Source: Rhodothermales bacterium (GTDB lineage Bacteria > Bacteroidota > Rhodothermia > Rhodothermales > Bin80). Taken from it: a DNA stretch of 64,000 nt. A program made the position numbers and the translations under genes. The notes beneath the pieces are model-generated. The model did not search any database. It was not told where the DNA came from and was given only the letters and a program-made list of their open reading frames with translations. The DNA lies in assembly GCA_022822185.1 (NCBI GenBank), contig JAJECE010000112.1, forward strand, positions 1 to 64,000. Direction: 5' to 3'. Numbering within the stretch: the first letter of the stretch is position 1; each line of letters opens with the position of its first letter. Positions 61,099-64,000 of this stretch are shown here, in pieces.

Positions 61099-64000
61099 TT
61101 AGTTGGATTCCAGATGGATGGCCGGAATATTTTCCTGCCGAATCATTTCATTCAGGGCAGGCACATCCGTTTCAAATATGATCTGCAGAGCTTCCAGTTC
61201 TGCATCAATCCGTCCTGAAAGTTCATCCCGCACTTCCATGGCCTGATCTGTCGGCCGGTAATCCCCTATTGACACATTCGCGGCGACCGCAGCCAATTTG
61301 TTATTCAATCGGATTGGAAAATTCAATGGATCCTGACGGCTCTGATTTTTCGTTTGGTACAGTGCCTCCTCAATGCCGGTCATCTTCTCAATCAGGGCTT
61401 TGGCCGCATCCCTGATGCCGGTTTGCGCTTCATCCAGGTTTGCAGTAAATCTGCGAATCTGATCACGTACGGCACGAATATCCTTGATGGCCAGATGTAT
61501 TTCACTGAGTTTGTCACGGATTCCAATGAGAAAATCAAACTGCATCTGCAGGTCCTCCACACTGGAACTTGAGCGCGGATCTTTGCGCAGTTCAAAGGTC
61601 GTCTCCAGCGAATCCTCTCCGACAATGAGTCGGGCGTGATACGTTCCCGGGGCTGCTCTGGGGCCTCGGACGCTCCCCGACCACATGATGAGTCCATCAA
61701 ACGACCCGGCATCCTCATAGCGCGTATTCCATCTGAACACATTCATTCCGGCTTCAATTGCAAGATCGTCTTCGTCTGCATCAAAATCCTTGATCAGGGT
61801 TCCGTCAGATTCGAGGATCTCCAGTCTCGTCATACTTGAATCCGGGGCTTCCCTGAACCAGTAACGCAGATTTACACTTGCGCCGGTTCGCCAGATGAAA
61901 TCTGAATCGTAGATCCATGCAGATGCTGAGGCGGGAATCCTCGATAATTGGTGCAATGGGGTCACATCCTCCATGATCCAGAATGCCCGCCCCTGGGTTG
62001 CCACAACCAGATCATTCTCCTTCCATTCCAGATCTGTGATGGGCACAATCGGCAGGTTCTGCTGGAATGATGTCCAGTTTTCCCCATCATCAAACGAGAT
62101 ATACAGACCTGACTCGGTCCCGGCCCACAGGAGCCCGGGATGCACCTGATCGGGTTGAATTGTGCGGGTAAAGTGCTGCGGATCCATCCCGTCCACGATC
62201 AGTTCCCAATCCGCCCCGTAATTGGTGGTCTTATAGATGTATGGAGAAAAGTCATCAAGTTTGTATCGGGTACCGGCAAGATACGCTGCCCCTTCATTCA
62301 TTGGATGTGCAACCAGTTCATTGATCTGCATCCATTCCGGCATCCCTTCCGGCGTAATATCGGTCCAGATCTCTCCACCGTCGCGGGTAATATGAACCAG
62401 TCCATCATCGGAGCCTGTCCATATCACGTTTGCATCATGCGGACTTTCTGCTACGGCAAAGATGGTGGCATAGTACTCTACGCCTGTATTATCCTTGGTG
62501 ATCGGGCCTCCGCTTGGGCCGAGTTTGGTTGAATCTGCGCGGGTGAGATCCGGGCTCATAATCTCCCATGACTGCCCTTCGTCCGTAGTTCGAAAGAGGT
62601 GATTCCCTGCCGCATAAAGCACATTGGGATCATGCATGGAAAAGAGGATCGGGAAGTTCCACTGGAACCGGTACTTCATACCTTCCGCACCATGCCCCAT
62701 TGGGTTATCCGGATATACATTGATCGCTCTTCGCTCGCCCGAATCGTGATCTACGCGGGTGAGGTAGCCTCCATAGGACCCTCCGTATACGATCTGCGGC
62801 TGATCCGGTTTGGGAGCAATCCAGCCGCTCTCGCCGCCGGCAGTCGGCTCCCATTCCCGCTCATTCAGGCCATCCGATGTATGCAGGATGCGCACTGTTG
62901 AATTGTCCTGCTGTGCACCATAGATACGGTATGGGAAGTGATTGTCCGTAGTGACACGATAAAATTGTGCAGTGGGCTGATTGTAGTAGGTGCTCCAGTT
63001 TGCCCCCGCATCAAAACTCACCTGCGCCCCACCGTCATCGGCAATGATGAGATGATCGGGATCATCTGGATTAATCCACAGATCATGATGGTCGCCGTGG
63101 GGGGTCTGGATACTTGAATAGGTATGTCCTCCGTCTTTTGATCGCCAGAACTGCACATTCAGTACATACACGATATCTTCATTTCTGGTATCTGCATAGA
63201 TGCGTGTGTAGTACCAGGCACGCTGTCGCAAATTGCGATCTTCATTCATCTTTCGCCATGTTTCGCCGCCATCATCAGATCGGAAAACCCCGCCTTCCGC
63301 CGCTTCAATGATGACCCAGATCCGATCTGGATTGACCGGAGAGATGGCAATCCCGTTGATGCCGAGGGGGCCATCTGGCAGGCCGTTATCCTTCCCCGTG
63401 ATCTGGGTCCAGGTATCTCCTGCGTCGGTTGATTTCCAGATTCCACTCCCTTCTCCGCCGCTTTCCAGGCTATAGGGGGTTCGAATCACCCGCCAGGCAC
63501 TTGCGTAGAGAATTCTGGGATTGGATGAATCCATGGCAAGATCGACAAATCCGACTTCGTCATTAATGAAGAGGATCTTTTTCCATGAATCACCGCCATC
63601 CACTGACCGGTAGATTCCCCGCTCTTCATTGGGGCCCGACAGGTGTCCCATGACCGCGGCATAGAGATGATCAGGATCCCGGGGATGGATGCGGATTCGC
63701 GGAATCCGGTGACTGTCTGACAATCCTTTATGCTCCCATGTACGGCCGGCATCAAGAGACCTGTAGATGCCATATCCGTGGGATACATTTCCCCGCACGG
63801 TTTTCTCTCCGCCCCCCACATAGATCACATTCGGGTCCCAGGTGCTGACAGCAACGGCCCCGATACTTCCTCCGAAGAAGCCATCGGATATATTTTCCCA
63901 GGTGGCACCGCCGGTTGTCGACTGCCATACCCCTCCTCCGGTTGCGCCGAAGTAGGCTTTCATGGGCTGCCCTGGAACTCCGGAGACGGCGGCAGAGCGC
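61099..64000 (-). CDS. BNR/sortilin-like repeat glycosyl-hydrolase-like protein, partial (5' end beyond window)
   Basis: Frame stays open through RSAAVSGVPGQPMKAYFGATGGGVWQSTTGGATW to the window edge; repeated VWRSxDGGxTW-type BNR motifs. Confidence 0.87.
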   Translation of the reverse strand, partial: RSAAVSGVPGQPMKAYFGATGGGVWQSTTGGATWENISDGFFGGSIGAVAVSTWDPNVIYVGGGEKTVRGNVSHGYGIYRSLDAGRTWEHKGLSDSHRIPRIRIHPRDPDHLYAAVMGHLSGPNEERGIYRSVDGGDSWKKILFINDEVGFVDLAMDSSNPRILYASAWRVIRTPYSLESGGEGSGIWKSTDAGDTWTQITGKDNGLPDGPLGINGIAISPVNPDRIWVIIEAAEGGVFRSDDGGETWRKMNEDRNLRQRAWYYTRIYADTRNEDIVYVLNVQFWRSKDGGHTYSSIQTPHGDHHDLWINPDDPDHLIIADDGGAQVSFDAGANWSTYYNQPTAQFYRVTTDNHFPYRIYGAQQDNSTVRILHTSDGLNEREWEPTAGGESGWIAPKPDQPQIVYGGSYGGYLTRVDHDSGERRAINVYPDNPMGHGAEGMKYRFQWNFPILFSMHDPNVLYAAGNHLFRTTDEGQSWEIMSPDLTRADSTKLGPSGGPITKDNTGVEYYATIFAVAESPHDANVIWTGSDDGLVHITRDGGEIWTDITPEGMPEWMQINELVAHPMNEGAAYLAGTRYKLDDFSPYIYKTTNYGADWELIVDGMDPQHFTRTIQPDQVHPGLLWAGTESGLYISFDDGENWTSFQQNLPIVPITDLEWKENDLVVATQGRAFWIMEDVTPLHQLSRIPASASAWIYDSDFIWRTGASVNLRYWFREAPDSSMTRLEILESDGTLIKDFDADEDDLAIEAGMNVFRWNTRYEDAGSFDGLIMWSGSVRGPRAAPGTYHARLIVGEDSLETTFELRKDPRSSSSVEDLQMQFDFLIGIRDKLSEIHLAIKDIRAVRDQIRRFTANLDEAQTGIRDAAKALIEKMTGIEEALYQTKNQSRQDPLNFPIRLNNKLAAVAANVSIGDYRPTDQAMEVRDELSGRIDAELEALQIIFETDVPALNEMIRQENIPAIHLESN

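Overview
The window looks like a chromosomal segment of a Bacteroidota/Rhodothermota-type bacterium. This is inferred from T9SS-type C-terminal sorting tails, a PorV/PorQ-like protein and a TonB receptor with a carboxypeptidase-like plug. Most of it is ordinary metabolism: photolyase, tsaE-tsaB-tsaD, xylulokinase, SLC13 transporter, KDG kinase, tRNA-Arg, class I FBP aldolase, three tandem amidohydrolases, two T9SS-exported paralogues, a TonB/PorV outer-membrane locus, SPFH protein, murB-ccmB-ccmC-ccmD...ccmE, DUF4159, glyA, tatC, an Nramp-like transporter, korAB, apaG, a sugar-isomerase TIM barrel, an ASPIC/FG-GAP giant protein, a serine hydrolase and a BNR/sortilin-like protein. Accessory patches are scattered through this backbone. 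They are: three dispersed paralogues of one uncharacterised AAA ATPase family (one truncated); a TcmP + Gp37/Gp68 (DUF5131) gene pair; a candidate Panacea (PanA) antitoxin + small membrane-protein toxin pair at 53.4-54.3 kb, plus an orphan Panacea gene at 11.7 kb; an OLD/DUF3696-like ATPase inside the ccm cluster with an in-frame TGA and a degenerate Walker B region; and a conserved hypothetical with a visible frameshift at 52.6 kb. Several core genes have unusual active-site motifs (TsaD, CcmE CxxxY, Nramp without DPGN/MPH, two of three amidohydrolases without HxH). No CRISPR array, rRNA, transposase or prophage was seen. All family names come from reading the translations, with no database search.
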